From Stichopus chloronotus (taxonomy: Eukaryota > Echinodermata > Holothuroidea > Aspidochirotida > Stichopodidae): DNA of 64,000 bases. The stretch's first letter is position 1; the number at the start of each line of letters is the position of its first letter. The DNA lies in the NCBI GenBank assembly GCA_021234535.1, contig CM037836.1:16289111-16353110 (forward strand). Reading direction: 5' to 3'. Below the pieces are notes generated by a model. It was given only the letters and a program-made list of their open reading frames with translations, searched no databases and was not told the DNA's origin. A program made the translations under genes and the position numbers. Shown here one piece after another: positions 11,401-23,500 of the stretch.

Positions 11401-14400
11401 GAGAACATGACAAAATGGAAAGACAGGAATGTGGGTGTGTATGGGCTAGCATGGGAAATAATACTTTGCAAAATTTGGCCCTTCATACATTGCGGATAAA
11501 TAACGGTGTTTTGACTTACTTCGGACCGGGTTTTAGCTATTTCATCCAATAATAAGTATAAATACGTTTTCTCGATGTCGTCCATATCTTCCATACTTTC
11601 GTTTATATTGTTTATCTTTTTCATGATCTTCTCCGGAGCGGCTTGATACAGGGGTTTTAAGACCACTGTAAAAAGGAAAGGTATGGGCATATTCAGTACA
11701 CACCGTACATCATATCTGGAATGTAGCTTCATAGTTTTATATTTTGATTTCTTTTGCGTTTCGAAGAAGTATATCAACAGATAAAAAGTAACGATAATTA
11801 TAGACGATTGTTTTACAACATTCAGGTAATTACGGTTTCCTTCAGTAACTGTACTCCAATAGTCATAAATAAAATTTGTGATTGCCTCCTACCGTTTGAA
11901 TATACCGCACAGAAAGGGGCAGTACTAAAACAATCCGGTCAATTCATTGCTAAATGAATTGACTTAAAAGTCAAAATGAGTACGTTCAACGGGGTCATCA
12001 TTGGAATGACATGGTAATATTTCAACTAAGACCGCGATAATTGGATGTCAAATAATCGAGCTTCGATTATTTCAAAATCGAGCTTTCGATTTTCCCCAAA
12101 CTCGGTGTTTTGACTTCAGTGGGCAAAGTAGCCATCGCCAGGGGCTTGAAAGCCGTTGTTGCGACTTCATAGTTGCTAGTAAAACTTCAATAGCATGTGC
12201 AGTTTTGTTTTTAATCTTCCTTCTTTCTTTTTGATTTTAACTGCTTTCCTTGCGATTATTTCAAGGCTACTTTTCATATGTCACAATTTTTTTTTCTAAT
12301 ATTCTTTAAATTTTATGATTACCTTCTAATTTTATTATGATACCGATTCTTACAATTTTTATCGCATGCAATTATCAAAATGAATAAAACGATTATATTA
12401 CAGCTTTTCGGTGAAATTGAAACAGAGGATAGCCTACTTCATTGAAAACTTTCGTGCATGGATAAGGGAGAGCTAATACTATCTTTACAGAGTAAGTCAC
12501 GGGGTTCCACTTACTGCCTAGGGTGAGGCCGCCTTTCCCATCCAGATAGACTTGCAGTATTTCTTCTGCACATGGCACTAACAAATCTAAATGTTGATAA
12601 ATAGTAGAAATTGCACTCCCGGCTGCTTCTTCCAAAGCTTTTACACCACAATTCATTAAAGCCACCGTCCCTGGCACAAAATCTTTAATCTTATCCGCTA
12701 TCGAGTAGTGCTGTAGAAGGAAAAAAAAAAGGAAAACAACCCTTAAACTCGAGGGCATCGACGAAATTATGTCAAATTTTATGATTTTGGTTTTAGATGT
12801 GGCTTTGCAAGTTTACAATGGCGAGTCGCTCACACTGGTATCGTTTTAGAGTGAAGGCTGAATATGAGCAGTTGAGTTAATGTCAACAGCACTGTCTCTA
12901 ACAGTGAAAGTCAGCTGGTCGTGATAGAAAAAAAAATACTGTAATAATATCAGTTTGGTGGTTTTGTTTCTCGGGATTCGATTTATAGTTACATAATCAA
13001 GACAATACCTGTGACTTATACTTTTGTTACGTTTAAAAAGTCATTGTTAGCAGACTTTACCGGAAATCAGATTATTTCTCGTCGTTTTTCTTTTTGTTTC
13101 TGTTGTGTTCTCATATTCTTTGTTTGTTGCTTTTGCACTTGCATTTTGTTTAAGAGAAAAATCATAACACAAGCTGCTTGGAGTTTTCTCTGAGCTTCTG
13201 TACAGTAACTTTGTCAGTCTCTGGTTGGTGTTTGTTTCTGTTTGTTTCTGTAGATACTCTTGAAATGTGACTCGAGTAAATGTGGACGAAATGAAATGTT
13301 GATGAAAAAGTACAAAGTACAATTAATGTAATTGTTGCGTACTAGTTGCGAAAAAGTGTTGTTTATTCATCAACATGTTTTCGTCAGTTGCCATTACGGA
13401 CAAATTTCCTGCAGGGGTCCTTATCTGCATATACAGCAAACTCGCTATAAGGTTGAATGTAGGACTCTTTATCATTTTGTTCGACTTTTTCCACACGACC
13501 TCTCAGGTACTCTTTCATATCTATTTATATTTCTGTTGGAACTATTTTGGTTTCTTCTGAGGCTTATTGTGTTGCTTTTGAAGGCTATAACTTATCAAAA
13601 CTGAATATGGAATGATAACGGACCGTAATTCGATCATCGCATACAAAATTAACATCAGTAAAAGTAAAAGTTCCTGACTCTTGGAGGAGAACAAACATCG
13701 TCAATCTTCGTTCCATCAGATGAGGAGATAATTCTTCCAACAGGCATAATACACACACGTAGGGACACACCATGTGTTAGTTTCGGATCCTTACACTACT
13801 TGCATTGTCTGTACTTCAGTATGAAACTTGTTACTTACTGTCTTAACTGTAACCCAAAGAATATCATGGGCAATGCTCCCGTAGCCAGAGAACGGTGAAC
13901 CATACAAATCCTTAGATATACAATGATTGTATATTCTGCTGAGTTCACTTGGTGCCAGGCTGAAAAAGGAAGAAAAAATTAAAGCTCTACAAAAATATCT
14001 ATGTTTGTTTTCCATTCAATTTGGCATTTTACCTTTTGTAGTATTTGTGTTCATATATGACTGAGACGTAAGCTCTAGCCCGGGGTGATAGTTGTGGGAT
14101 CGAGTGTGTGTATGGGGGGGGGGGGGGGGGAGGGGCGGTGACTTACAAGCTGCATTGAATATGTCTGCAAGCAATCATCTTAATAATCCAACATACAAAA
14201 AGAACTGGATTTGTGTAAGAATGCATAAGGAATTTGGGTGTTGCACAAAGTGTGCAACGCATAAGTATCGCTTGACGAAATATCACATGTGGTATGTACT
14301 TACATAGCATCACTGTCCATACAGCTAATGGTGCCACAGATAAAGGTACATTTATCCTGCTCGTCATTAATATTGCTTTTTTCAATCAATCGAAACATTT

Positions 14401-17400
14401 CTTCGTACAAGGCAGCCAATCTCACTTTGTTAACCTAAGTAAGTAAAAGAGAAAATAAGAACATTAACTCAATTATGAAGTCTTATTTCACACCACCACA
14501 GAGCAGGGGCACCCCCTGACCTAGAGTTGGCAATCTTGGACAAAATTGTTGGGACACTTTGTAGTACATTGCAAATATAATACTGAATTTTAGGTGACAG
14601 GATAACATGAAACCCCGCGCCACTTTCCAGTGTTGCGCTATAGAAGTGAATGTACCCTTTGTACAACAATCCTATAGCCAACATTGAACGGGGGCGCGGG
14701 GTGTCCCAAGGTACTTTGTCCAAGATTGTAGAGTTGGGGGCACATAATACATATCATACGCTAGTCCAGGAATTTCACGAGGCGGGGGGGGGGGGGGAGG
14801 TGTGCAGGCGGGGGGGGGGGAGGTGTGCAGGCGGGGGGGGGGGAGGTGTGCAGGCGGGGGGGGTGCTTGTCCGGCGCCGTTGGGACGAAACATTTTTAAC
14901 AGGGGGGTTCTAAGCTGCATGTATCCAGCTGTAAATTTGGGATGTCATGTCTACAATTTCTTAACTAACGAGAAAGACGGCGATCTGCAAAATGCTGATA
15001 ATTGCTTGTATCAAGAATATTTCCAACCGTGTTCGCACGTTCGGCGCGATCTAAATAAGGCTTGAGGTCACCTGCATACTATTTAAGCGGAGCGCATTAG
15101 TAAATGTTTGACTTTACTGAGGATCTGATGTCTGCACTTTCTCAATTAATTGGGAAATAGCCAGTTTATGAAAAATGTTAATAAGTTTGATTCATTTTAT
15201 GTGGAATATTTCCACCTATTACATTGCCATCGATCCAGCGAAAAAAAAGGGTCGCCTGCATATAATAAGCCTAGAGCGCCACCATAAGATGATACGGGGT
15301 GTGGGGGGGGGGGGAACGTTTGAACCCAAGCACCTTCTAGATAACTAAAATGTCATTTTCGGGTTTATTTTACATCTCACCCACCCTCAACGAATAAATG
15401 CAGCTTAAATACGATTCCAAGTAAATTTATTTTTGCGTAAAAATGACATGGGGGCAGAGCGTCCATGTCCCCCACGGTCACGATTGCCACCGATTACGTA
15501 TGATCTCCAGCTCCCCAGCTAAAGAATGAAGTACGGTACATGCATAAAAAATATGAAGATGGCGGACATATGTTAGATATATGGAAGGTAGTAAATTTTG
15601 ATCAGTAACGTATATTTTTATAAATTACGTTTTACTTTACCGTCAGATTTCCAATATTTGATATTACTTAGTCATTGTGGTTTGTAGATGCACAAATTAC
15701 ACAGATTACATCGTCTTTTATGAATATCGAGACTGTGTCATTAAAGAAAATGGACAAATATTAAAACTTTCCTTACAAATATTAAAACTGCAATATGACA
15801 GTGGGAAATGAAGAAAAAAAGGGGATTACTTCTACGATGACGTTTTCATGACGTTATGGTTGTCCTAAAATGTTCTATTGCCGTTCTTTCATGCTGGATT
15901 ACCCATGTTTTGCCTATCGACATGACACGTAATAGCCCCAGCACTGCAGCTCAAGAAAGCCTAGACATTGGATTTACACGCCTGAACTTTACACACCTTA
16001 ACGAGATGAATGTTTAATAGACCACGTGGATCATCACAACATTAGGTGATAAAACGGCCTTAAGGCGATGGTGATTTGCAAGAAGTTCAACCTCAGTAAA
16101 GAGCTCAGGTTGGAGGGTACGTCATTTTATTGTAAGGAATACGGCATGTTTTGTCAAGGTACTCCAGGGCAATTGAAACTAAAACTACTTCTGCTATATT
16201 GTGACACATTTCCTTCTTAAAAACCATCTGTGTAGTGAATATATTTTTCATAAGAAACTTGTTTTTCTTCTTGAAACTTTGCCTTGAAAAGCCACCAGAA
16301 AATAGAATGTTTTAAGGTTTTACCCCGCTAACGGGCAAAGTGAAATCTTTGTAAAGGACTTTGCTGCTCCAGTTTCGCTTATGCAAAGTAAGATCATGTT
16401 TACAGAAATGTCACACTCACCTTCCATTTCAGATCGTAACAACCCACAATACTTTTCCCTACAGCGACACTGAGCTCTGATCCACTTTTATAACAATTTA
16501 TCAACAAGAGGAGTAAATCGTCACCTATTGCTTGATATAGCTTGCCTCCTCTGCAAATCGTAAAAGAAAATACATAAACATATGAACTAGTGTTCAAAAA
16601 TATGAAACAGAAATATTTCCTTACCGAAACCCAAATGTGAGTTAGAATGACAAATAGAATTAGTAATAATTCGATTGCTGCTTCTGAACTGCTGATATCA
16701 AAGACTGCTAACGTTTTTGTTTGTATCTAATTAGAATGGTATTAACCAGTGTGTAATGACCGCATAAGATGTTTATCTTTTAGCAATCCTCAAGAAGTAG
16801 ACAAGTGCTTTCAACATTTCAAGAAAAATGCAGTACACATGTTTGTTTTGTCCAGTTTTTGAGGTTCACTGTTAAAGGGTTTAATTAGTAATTATGTAAT
16901 AATCACAAAAGCTACGATTAATTAGAGGGCGCAAAATATTATCCTGAACATAACTAGGTTTCCTCCTCTTGTAACAACATATCCAACAACAATGTGATCT
17001 TACTTTTCATCTTTACTCTAGAGCTGGAATGTAATATTAAACACAGTTCAACGTTATATGGCTCATTTCTTAGTAGTTTAGTCTCATAACGCCGTTAACG
17101 AAAAACGTACGTGAAGGAGTTCATCATATTTGATACACACGATGCCAAAGTTTTGGTACGAAGTTCCGTTTGGGATTTTGAAAGCTGTACAACATCGGAC
17201 AAACCACGTAGCATCCTTGACACCTGCTCCGGTCTCTTCTACATAAATTAATAAAAATAAATAAAAACAAATTAAACAATAAAAATTATCAAGTACAATC
17301 GCAAAACGGTTATATATACAGGCAAACAATTGCAGCAAGGGAGAACAGTGAAGAAACTAAAAAGAAAATCCTAAGTGTAACTGAAGAAAAGTAAAATATC

Positions 17401-18938
17401 GGAAAATATGAGAGCAACATCAGCAAAAGACAGTAACAGCATTTACCTATGGCGTGCAAGATATATCCAACAGGAATCGGAATTAACATTATGAACACGT
17501 GATGACCCCTCCTAAATGGGCTATGGATCTGATTGTTTCACTAGATCTCTATCCAACAATGATGCATCTGTGCTTCCTACCTTCCGTCTCATGGTGTATA
17601 GAGATCCGAATATTCCTTTACCCTATGAATGAGTCGATACTACTGTGAGAACTTGGCAAACAGTCATTCCCTGGTAGTACCAATCACTGTTCCAATTTCT
17701 GTCTCTGCATCCCTCCCCCACCCTGACCGGTTTCTTCTAGTCTGCACCCGTCATACACGATCATCCCTTATTTCCACCAGTATCTCCACGAGATATTCCT
17801 GTAACTGCGGTGACTTTGAATGTCAATGTGACCAATTATAAACATCCTCAGTCTTGCAATCAAGTTTTCATCATATGTAAGTGATGTCACAGTGAGCCAG
17901 AAAGTGAGCCGAGTATTTGTGGTTAAGTTTTGGCCAAAAACGACATCGTTTTGATAATCTGACAGCATACACATTCTAAGCAAAACACAGTAGATAGCCA
18001 CACTAGTGCATACTGTGCCACCCTTCACTGTACCTTGTAGTCTCGATATTTGAAGCAACGTTTCCAAGTGAGGCGAATGAGGGCGACATATCTGAAACAT
18101 TTTCCTCTAGATACCTAACTGACTCCAGTGTTATTTACTTTATAAGAATGATACATCCTGAACAATTTTAACAGTAGATTGGTATCAGGGACAATTGTTT
18201 GTGAGGAGAAGAGGCAAAATCTTTACATTTTTTTTTATTGAAAGGTAATAAATCTTACCCCCCATTTGACGATATTAGTCTCTGCAAATATTCCTTCTGC
18301 AATCCGAAAGAAACCATTTCGTCGTTTCATCAGACACCCCTCGCAGATTGCGGCTGTCTGATCTTCATATTTTCTGTCGCTGTGTGGATCAAATTAAATA
18401 CGCAAGAAATAAATATGAAAGACATGTTCATACTAGAAATTTATTTTACTTCACTTTCAAATGACTTAATGCACAGTAGAATAGAAACAGAGAAAATGTT
18501 TGAATTTTTGCATCTGCGTCGACGTAGGGGCGGATGGAGGCCTTCGTCCTTTTATCAAGTTCGACGGGGTAGTAATAAAATAGTTGTGATAAAGTCACAC
18601 GTACGATGTCAGAATTACTAGTTAGTGTAAAGGATAGGAACATGCTAACACATCTTCGCGATTAACATAGTCCTATAGTTATGTTATCTATACTACGTTT
18701 CTCAAATTATAATTCTCCTAACCGTGCAGACTGCAGCTTGGGACGAGTAAGAGTAAACATATCATTACCACTTCACTATAGCCGGTATAGAGAGATCGAC
18801 AAAAACTTTTGCGAATCTTGAAATTTCATCTTCATGGTACCGTTCATCGTTTTGAATGGCTGGTAGCACTTCATTTACGTAAGTCTCCAAATTGGTGTTC
18901 TCTGATTGGATAATCTCTGCCAATCGATTAATATCCAT
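4857..18938 (-). CDS. ARM/HEAT-like - coiled coil - Death - TIR - TIR - CaaX protein (left copy)
   Basis: Seventeen-exon model, in order on the minus strand: 18938-18769, about 18091-18034 (unsure), 17238-17111, 16550-16421, 14434-14304, 13959-13839, 12710-12515, 11665-11520, 11263-11054, 10433-10216, 9974-9743, 9167-8894, 8643-8381, 8053-7822, 7422-7349, 6866-6726, 5438-4857. From the third exon on, the lengths sum to 3078, divisible by three, and every junction keeps frame. Each exon matches one exon of the head-to-head copy at 30549-45428; exons 4, 6 and 9-14 have identical lengths. The product should be a cytosolic or membrane-tethered immune signalling protein: helical repeats, coiled coil, Death domain, two TIRs, then a CaaX end. 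TIR2 lacks the catalytic-type glutamate. The join of exons 1 and 2 gives TG|A, a stop, so exon 2 or its acceptor is probably wrong, or the 5' end is damaged. Confidence 0.8.
6726..6866 (-). CDS. left copy, TIR2 N-terminal half (exon 16)
   Basis: 141 bases, phase 0 at both ends, encoding YDVFLSYERDMQSKV, HYLTNHGLRSWMD and MRNAK: box 1 and the BB-loop region of a TIR. It is 12 residues shorter than the right copy, part of the loss being in the loop that reads [12 protein letters not shown] there. The donor is AAAG|GTATAC. Confidence 0.8.
7349..7422 (-). CDS. left copy, linker exon 15
   Basis: A 74-base exon between TIR1 and TIR2, encoding DNRTHLLESIKRGTSQDED and a few more residues. The cttcag acceptor and GAT|GTGAGT donor give phase 1 to phase 0, the same as the 101-base linker exon of the right copy, though the sequences have diverged. 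Confidence 0.65.
7822..8643 (-). CDS. left copy, TIR1 (exons 13 and 14)
   Basis: Exons 8643-8381 and 8053-7822. Box 1 is [10 protein letters not shown], followed by [18 protein letters not shown] in the BB-loop region, the strand IVLCIVTSKYA, the SENCNKEV helix and the [11 protein letters not shown] strand, then a WPPEGSMSM loop. The Glu of CNKE aligns with the catalytic glutamate position of NADase TIRs (Glu642 in SARM1), and the intron falls directly after it. Activity is unknown. Residues from MSDKPCP to GMRAA are identical to the right copy. Confidence 0.9.
8894..9167 (-). CDS. left copy, Death-domain exon 12
   Basis: 274 bases, identical in length to the right-copy exon; the two translations differ at 5 of 91 residues by my count. 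It shows the Death-fold signature [17 protein letters not shown] of [25 protein letters not shown] and a final [13 protein letters not shown]. Death domains form homotypic helical assemblies, as in MyD88. The exon is bounded by a ttattcag acceptor and GCAG|GTAGGG donor (phase 1). Confidence 0.88.
9743..9974 (-). CDS. left copy, coiled-coil exon 11
   Basis: 232 bases, the same length as exon 11 of the right copy. It encodes about 77 residues rich in E, K, Q and D with heptad-like spacing of I, L and V (for example SIEEITRSQEQLGKEIS and VEQDVKETQNKVTEIDEK). This predicts an oligomerising coiled coil between the helical repeats and the Death domain. It ends AAG|GTAAGT in phase 0. Confidence 0.8.
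10216..17238 (-). CDS. left copy, ARM/HEAT-like repeat exons 3-10
   Basis: Eight exons (17238-17111, 16550-16421, 14434-14304, 13959-13839, 12710-12515, 11665-11520, 11263-11054, 10433-10216) encode about 427 residues of amphipathic helices with short turns, as in ARM/HEAT solenoids. Markers shared with the right copy are PGTV-LM-C, a LLVPCAEE segment, MVLKPLYQAAPEK, MEDMDDIEKTY, NDLRSTS with AYMVVAEISSSYPAEV, and MEMKRIGEKYK. The acceptor of the first exon here follows a T-rich tract; that of 10433-10216 uses a long pyrimidine tract. In SARM1 an N-terminal ARM solenoid holds the TIRs inactive and senses nucleotides; a similar role here is inference only. Confidence 0.75.
10437..10482. repeat. 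GA-rich simple repeat serving as a splice polypyrimidine tract
   Basis: A GA-repeat on the + strand reads as a CT-repeat on the minus strand, directly before the cag acceptor of the exon ending at 10433. Its length could vary between individuals and so affect splicing. Confidence 0.6.
14100..14132. repeat. poly-G run in an intron
   Basis: A run of about 18 G with nearby G-rich sequence, in the intron between exons 5 and 6 of the left copy. G-quadruplex potential is possible on the + strand. Confidence 0.7.
14781..14865. repeat. G-rich minisatellite
   Basis: Three to four tandem units of about 23-24 bases, each a run of 8-13 G followed by AGGTGTGCAGGC. It lies in the intron between exons 4 and 5 of the left copy and creates false open frames on both strands. 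Confidence 0.85.
18034..18091 (-). CDS. left copy, candidate exon 2 (boundaries unresolved)
   Basis: A tttcag acceptor and an AAG|GTACAG donor bound 58 bases. The donor gives the phase 0 needed by exon 3, and that frame ends CFKYRDYK, comparable to SKNYVNWK at the end of exon 2 in the right copy. The first base is A, however, and joining it to the TG left by exon 1 creates TGA. The right-copy exon is 121 bases, so upstream sequence seems to be missing. Another frame here is open for 110 codons and looks helical, so the true exon may differ. Confidence 0.35.
18769..18938 (-). CDS. left copy, first coding exon
   Basis: Starts MDINRLAEIIQSENTNLETY and aligns with the first exon of the right copy ([20 protein letters not shown]). 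Both end in phase 2, here at GTGAAGTG|GTAATG. The ATG was chosen because the homologous exon begins at the same place. An acceptor (atcaattttag) lies upstream, with the exon base at 18969, so a non-coding 5' exon probably precedes it. The sequence is amphipathic-helical, like the first half of an ARM/HEAT repeat. Confidence 0.7.
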
Positions 18939-20453
18939 CAGAAATCAAGAATCCATTTGGGTAATCCCTCTAAAATTGATAAAACAATATTTAGTATAGT
19001 TAATGAAAGTATGAAAAAAAGGACACGCTCATCCTAAGATAATATTTATATTTTATTAAAAAAAAAACTCCATTAGAGATAAATATAAAAAAGAATATCA
19101 AGTTCTTGTTACAATTGCAGCTGGTAATTATGTGAAGGTTTCTTTCCAAGGTTTTCCCAACTGCCACTTTATTATGTGTTTGTTCATGTTGCTTTTTTTA
19201 AGTATCTGTAAATTCATTTTTTAAGTTTTGCTGATATCCACATGTACTTCAAATTTTCCTCTTGACTCTTTTTTGATAGACTAATGAGTGAAGAAGTTAC
19301 TGGATACATCAGGCGTACTACACTAAACTTTAACCAGTCATTTTTAAGTCATTTTTAAGATGTGAGAGATCGTGACCCATTTGGGATTTGAGTAAACCAT
19401 TGGTATCGGTATGTACAATGTTTTCTGTAGCTACATTTTCCTTATATCTTCAAATGTGCATGTTACAGACATGTCTTAGTATCCTTGCACTTTAAAGGTA
19501 TAATGAAAGCAACAAATAAAAACGGGTCTTTGACTCAAATCACCATGTATTCTCTAAAATGAGTTCTAGGCCCCTATATGATGTAAACTAATGACTAAAG
19601 AAGATTTGTTGATAGATGAATGGTTAGAGGGACAAGATAGACAGGCTTATACCTATAGTGTCATTTCTGGACTCTTATGCCTGTGGTTGTACATTTATAA
19701 TTGACTGAGATATGACGGAAGGGCCTTAATATCCCAAGAAACGGTAGATATCTATGGTCAAAGTAATGACTCTACCTACTCTGTTTGTAAATAACGGCTA
19801 TGTTAGTTGCACATGTCAGTGCTGATACCTCAAGTACATTCTGAAGAGCCGGTATTTAGTGAGACTTCATAATTACACGTTCTGTACGTAGATTGAGAAT
19901 TAAAATTCAGTGATTGAACTGTAATGGGTACTTTGCATTCAAGCATTACCTGCATGAGTAAAATTCCCATCAGTAACCACAAGAAATATGTCTGAGGTTA
20001 TGGGAACCCTTCAGACAAATTTGGTTCTGCTTAAGTCCAATTTGTAGCACAAGTTTTTCACATACACCTTCATGCTCCGCTAGCTGTAAAGAGCGTTACA
20101 GGTTGAATAGGGCATTGGGATTAAAAACTGTATCAATACTGTACTTTGACCGAGGTGGTAAACTATTACATGTAACCTCACCGCGATCGACTTAAATCAT
20201 GGAATAATGTACTGAAAATAACCAACTCATTCTGCCATGTCCACAACCACAGTAAGTTGGAACTGAACAAAAGTTATTGAAAGTAAAAGTACAACATAAT
20301 CAAACATGGACTCGAGAAGGAAGTTACTTTATAAAACATAGGCTATGTTATTGAAAGGAATGGTTTGTAGAGTTGAGTATTACAGTAGACTTGAATTTTG
20401 TTTCCCTTTCAATATTCCCCACACAGAGGAAAGTAACTGCACCCATTCCTTAC

Positions 20454-20579
20454 CTTGTAAGTATTTAATTTGTGACGGCAAAATCTCTGCCAATATGATG
20501 ACGTCTCCTAACTGAAGATCAGAGTGTTCCCCCTCTTCAAATGCTTTCAATAAACTTTGAGTCACCCTTTTCAGAGACG
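20454..20579 (-). CDS. orphan ARM-like exon upstream of the left gene
   Basis: 126 bases between a ttatcaag acceptor and a TTACAAG|GTAAGG donor. The open frame reads RVTQSLLKAFEEGEHSDLQ and LGDVIILAEILPSQIKYLQ, similar in hydrophobic pattern to exon 4 of the left copy (DDLLLLLINCYKSGSELSVAV). It ends in phase 1. Splicing to the acceptor before 18969 would read EGLPKWILDF and stop just before the ATG at 18938. It may be an upstream exon or uORF of the left gene, a relic of a third ARM unit, or chance. Confidence 0.35.
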
Positions 20580-20599
20580 CTTGATAAATCCAGTATATA

Positions 20600-23500
20600 C
20601 AGTTAGCGCTCCAATACAGACCGATACGCTTGTTGTGGTATATCCTGCGTATGCGTTTCATCCTTGGAATCGGATATCGTTGCTTAGTTCTCGTAAACAA
20701 GTTGATTACATTTGCATAGGATTAAGTCAACATGTTTAAGTCCAATGGATAGGTTTACTTTGACGAAACTGATTAAAGTAACAAAAACCATCACTTAAGA
20801 ACTCTCTTTTAACTACCATCTGTTGTGAATTGGATCAATGCTTCACACATGATTAAGAAGGTTATGAAGCTTTAATTTGTATAGAGGTGTCCTTCTAATT
20901 CTCTTGAGCATTCATTGCAACACGTCGGAGAACTGTGGAATGTCCATGGGGGACAGGATGAAGTAAGTCAGTTCTTTGAAATCAACGTCTAGTACCTGTA
21001 ACTCCTCCCCTCAAATTTTATTCATGGTGTTTGTTTTTTCACAGTGTTTTGAACGAGCTCAAAAAAAAAAAAAAAAAAGGAAAGAAAAAAGGGGACGTTG
21101 CCCTGGTAGTACAGGTTCTTTCATTTTTCCTTTCGCCCACGTTGGTGAGAAGGAGCTCCACTTGTATTGCCACTATGGATGATATGGTATTTTGAATCAA
21201 CGTGCACTTCTTACCAATTGCGTATTTTCATCAATATTTCTTGTCAACATATTTAATAACAGAGGGTGGGTGGATGGAGAAAAAGGGGGGGGGGGTATGG
21301 TGGGGAAATGTCAGTAGGTCAGTTAAACGCACCGAGTTCATTTTGCAAGTTTACTGCGCGATTTCATGATACATGAAAACGAAATGATGTCCACCATTTA
21401 CCTAAAAAGGAAAGGCTCAGATATGTAAAATATACATCTTACCTCAACATGAATAATGGAAATTAATAATGGAAAGCATTTGTATAGTTTCTAAATTTGA
21501 ATAACTGGAAATTTTGTTCAGTCTCGGTGTCCTCTCATCAGTTCACTGAGTTACTGGCGTAAAACTACTGGTTGAGAGAGGTTGAACTTGTAGTCATTCT
21601 CCGTGATGTAGACGACTCACGGGACATCTCCGTGGGATGGATACAAATGACTTCATTAAAGCTGTGCTGCTACTCTCATGACTGCTAAGGCATAGCCTTG
21701 GTCAAGATGTTTGTAATTTTGGCTCTATCTGGTATTTTTGCCCGGTTCTCTAGAAAAGATGCAAGGTAATACTAGCTGACTAGGGTCTTACCAAGACTAG
21801 CTAAAGCAGGGAACTCATATCGCACAATAATACCGCACAATAAACTCATATCGCACAATAAACTCGCAGGCTTCGTACAAACGGAATGGTGTGCTTATAA
21901 GTATCATGTATTATTCTCAATTATCGTAACTTTTAAATTGGTGATCTGGGTTTTAGGCCAAAGAATTACTATTCTTTCACTAACTTTACATCTGAAGATT
22001 CGTTTATGTTTATCTTGTTAAGTATAAATACACATTATAATCTTTACACATCATAAATCCACCTATTTAAAGAGAATTTAAATGGTTAGTACATGGTCGA
22101 TGAACTTTTTCGCGGAACTGGTACGTATGGGTGATCATAGGCAAGGCAATGCAAAAGAAAGGTTAGTTTTCCTGTATATTTCATCTGTGTGAAAAATTTC
22201 ATTACAAATGACCAATGAATTCGCTATATATTGTTAAATTATTTGTTGCATATGCATCATAATGAAATATTCTGCCGACAAATGTGTTAGAAGTAAAAAG
22301 ACCGATGTATGATTTGAAGCTCTTGTCAGATTTAGTCACTTCTGGAAATTCCCTCTCCCTACCATCATTCTGGTAAGGGATAATGCCTAAAGTTTGGTAT
22401 ATTGATTGTGATCATTTAGTTAGTGGAATTTTGTGGGACCATCAGTTACAGTTTACAAAATGCCTGACGTGCAGCATGCAAAACAGTTCAATGGTTCAAA
22501 TTTTCTGGCACAGACGTTGTGGGAAGGGAATGGGTGGAAGTATTTGATAATTACTTGTTGATACAAATTCCTCTGTCTGCAATCCCATCCACTCCTCATG
22601 CACATTCTAGATCGAAAACCGAGTAAGTGATTTGCAACTTAGAAAGCGCTACGTAATGATGTTTTTTTTTTTTTTGTAATAGGGGTTATAACCTATGGTT
22701 TTAGCTCAATTGTCAGACTTTCAGACAGCTACGTTACCCACAAGCAAGAAGTGCGGTGAAATCGTTTCGACATATCTCTACAAAAATAAGAGTAAAAAAA
22801 AAATATGAAAAATGAAAATGAAGGAAGACAGGCTGAAGAGTTATTTGTCGTTGAGACCAATGGATCCATGAACAGAAGCTGTAATTTGGTGCTACTGTTT
22901 CATGCTATATGCACACAACGCTTAAACAATAAAACATCTCTTGTGTGATTTCAGTGCCTTTTGAAAGGCGTGAATTTTCGAGCGGTTTCCGACATTTGGG
23001 TTCAAGGTCCAAACACGATGTTGTTTCTTTATACACAAACGGACGTTAAAGGGTATACCAAACCTTGAGTGATACTCGGACCTGTGAAGGTTATGATATA
23101 AAGCACCACATGCTTTGCTTTGTGTACTTGATGCAGAAAAGGCTTTTGATAAAACCTGGCATAATGGTCTCCTTTACAAACTAACCTATTAACATCACAC
23201 GACTTCTGTCCTCCTGTCTTACCAACAGGTCTATGCAGGTCAAGTATGATAACATTTTCTCCGACTCTATCCCTTTGAAAGCTGGTACGCCACAATTTAC
23301 TTATTTATTTTAATACTAGGTTAATTAAGAATCTTATCCACGACCCCCTTTTCCAAGACCTCCTTATTGAATACCTAAATTTGTCCACTCATACCAAACT
23401 TAAACACAACTCTGTCAAATGTAGTCTTGAAGTGCTCAAGTTTCTAAGCTGGAAGGAATCCTCAGCTCTGGCTTGGGGGGGGGGGGGGGGTTCTGGTGGT

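Noticed and set aside
14650..15065. Gly/Pro-rich frames on both strands
   Set aside because: They are translations of the poly-G minisatellite.
17768..18100. 110-codon minus-strand frame that looks weakly helical
   Set aside because: It overlaps the candidate exon 2 of the left copy in a different frame and gives no in-phase join to exon 3 that matches the right copy; kept only as an alternative.
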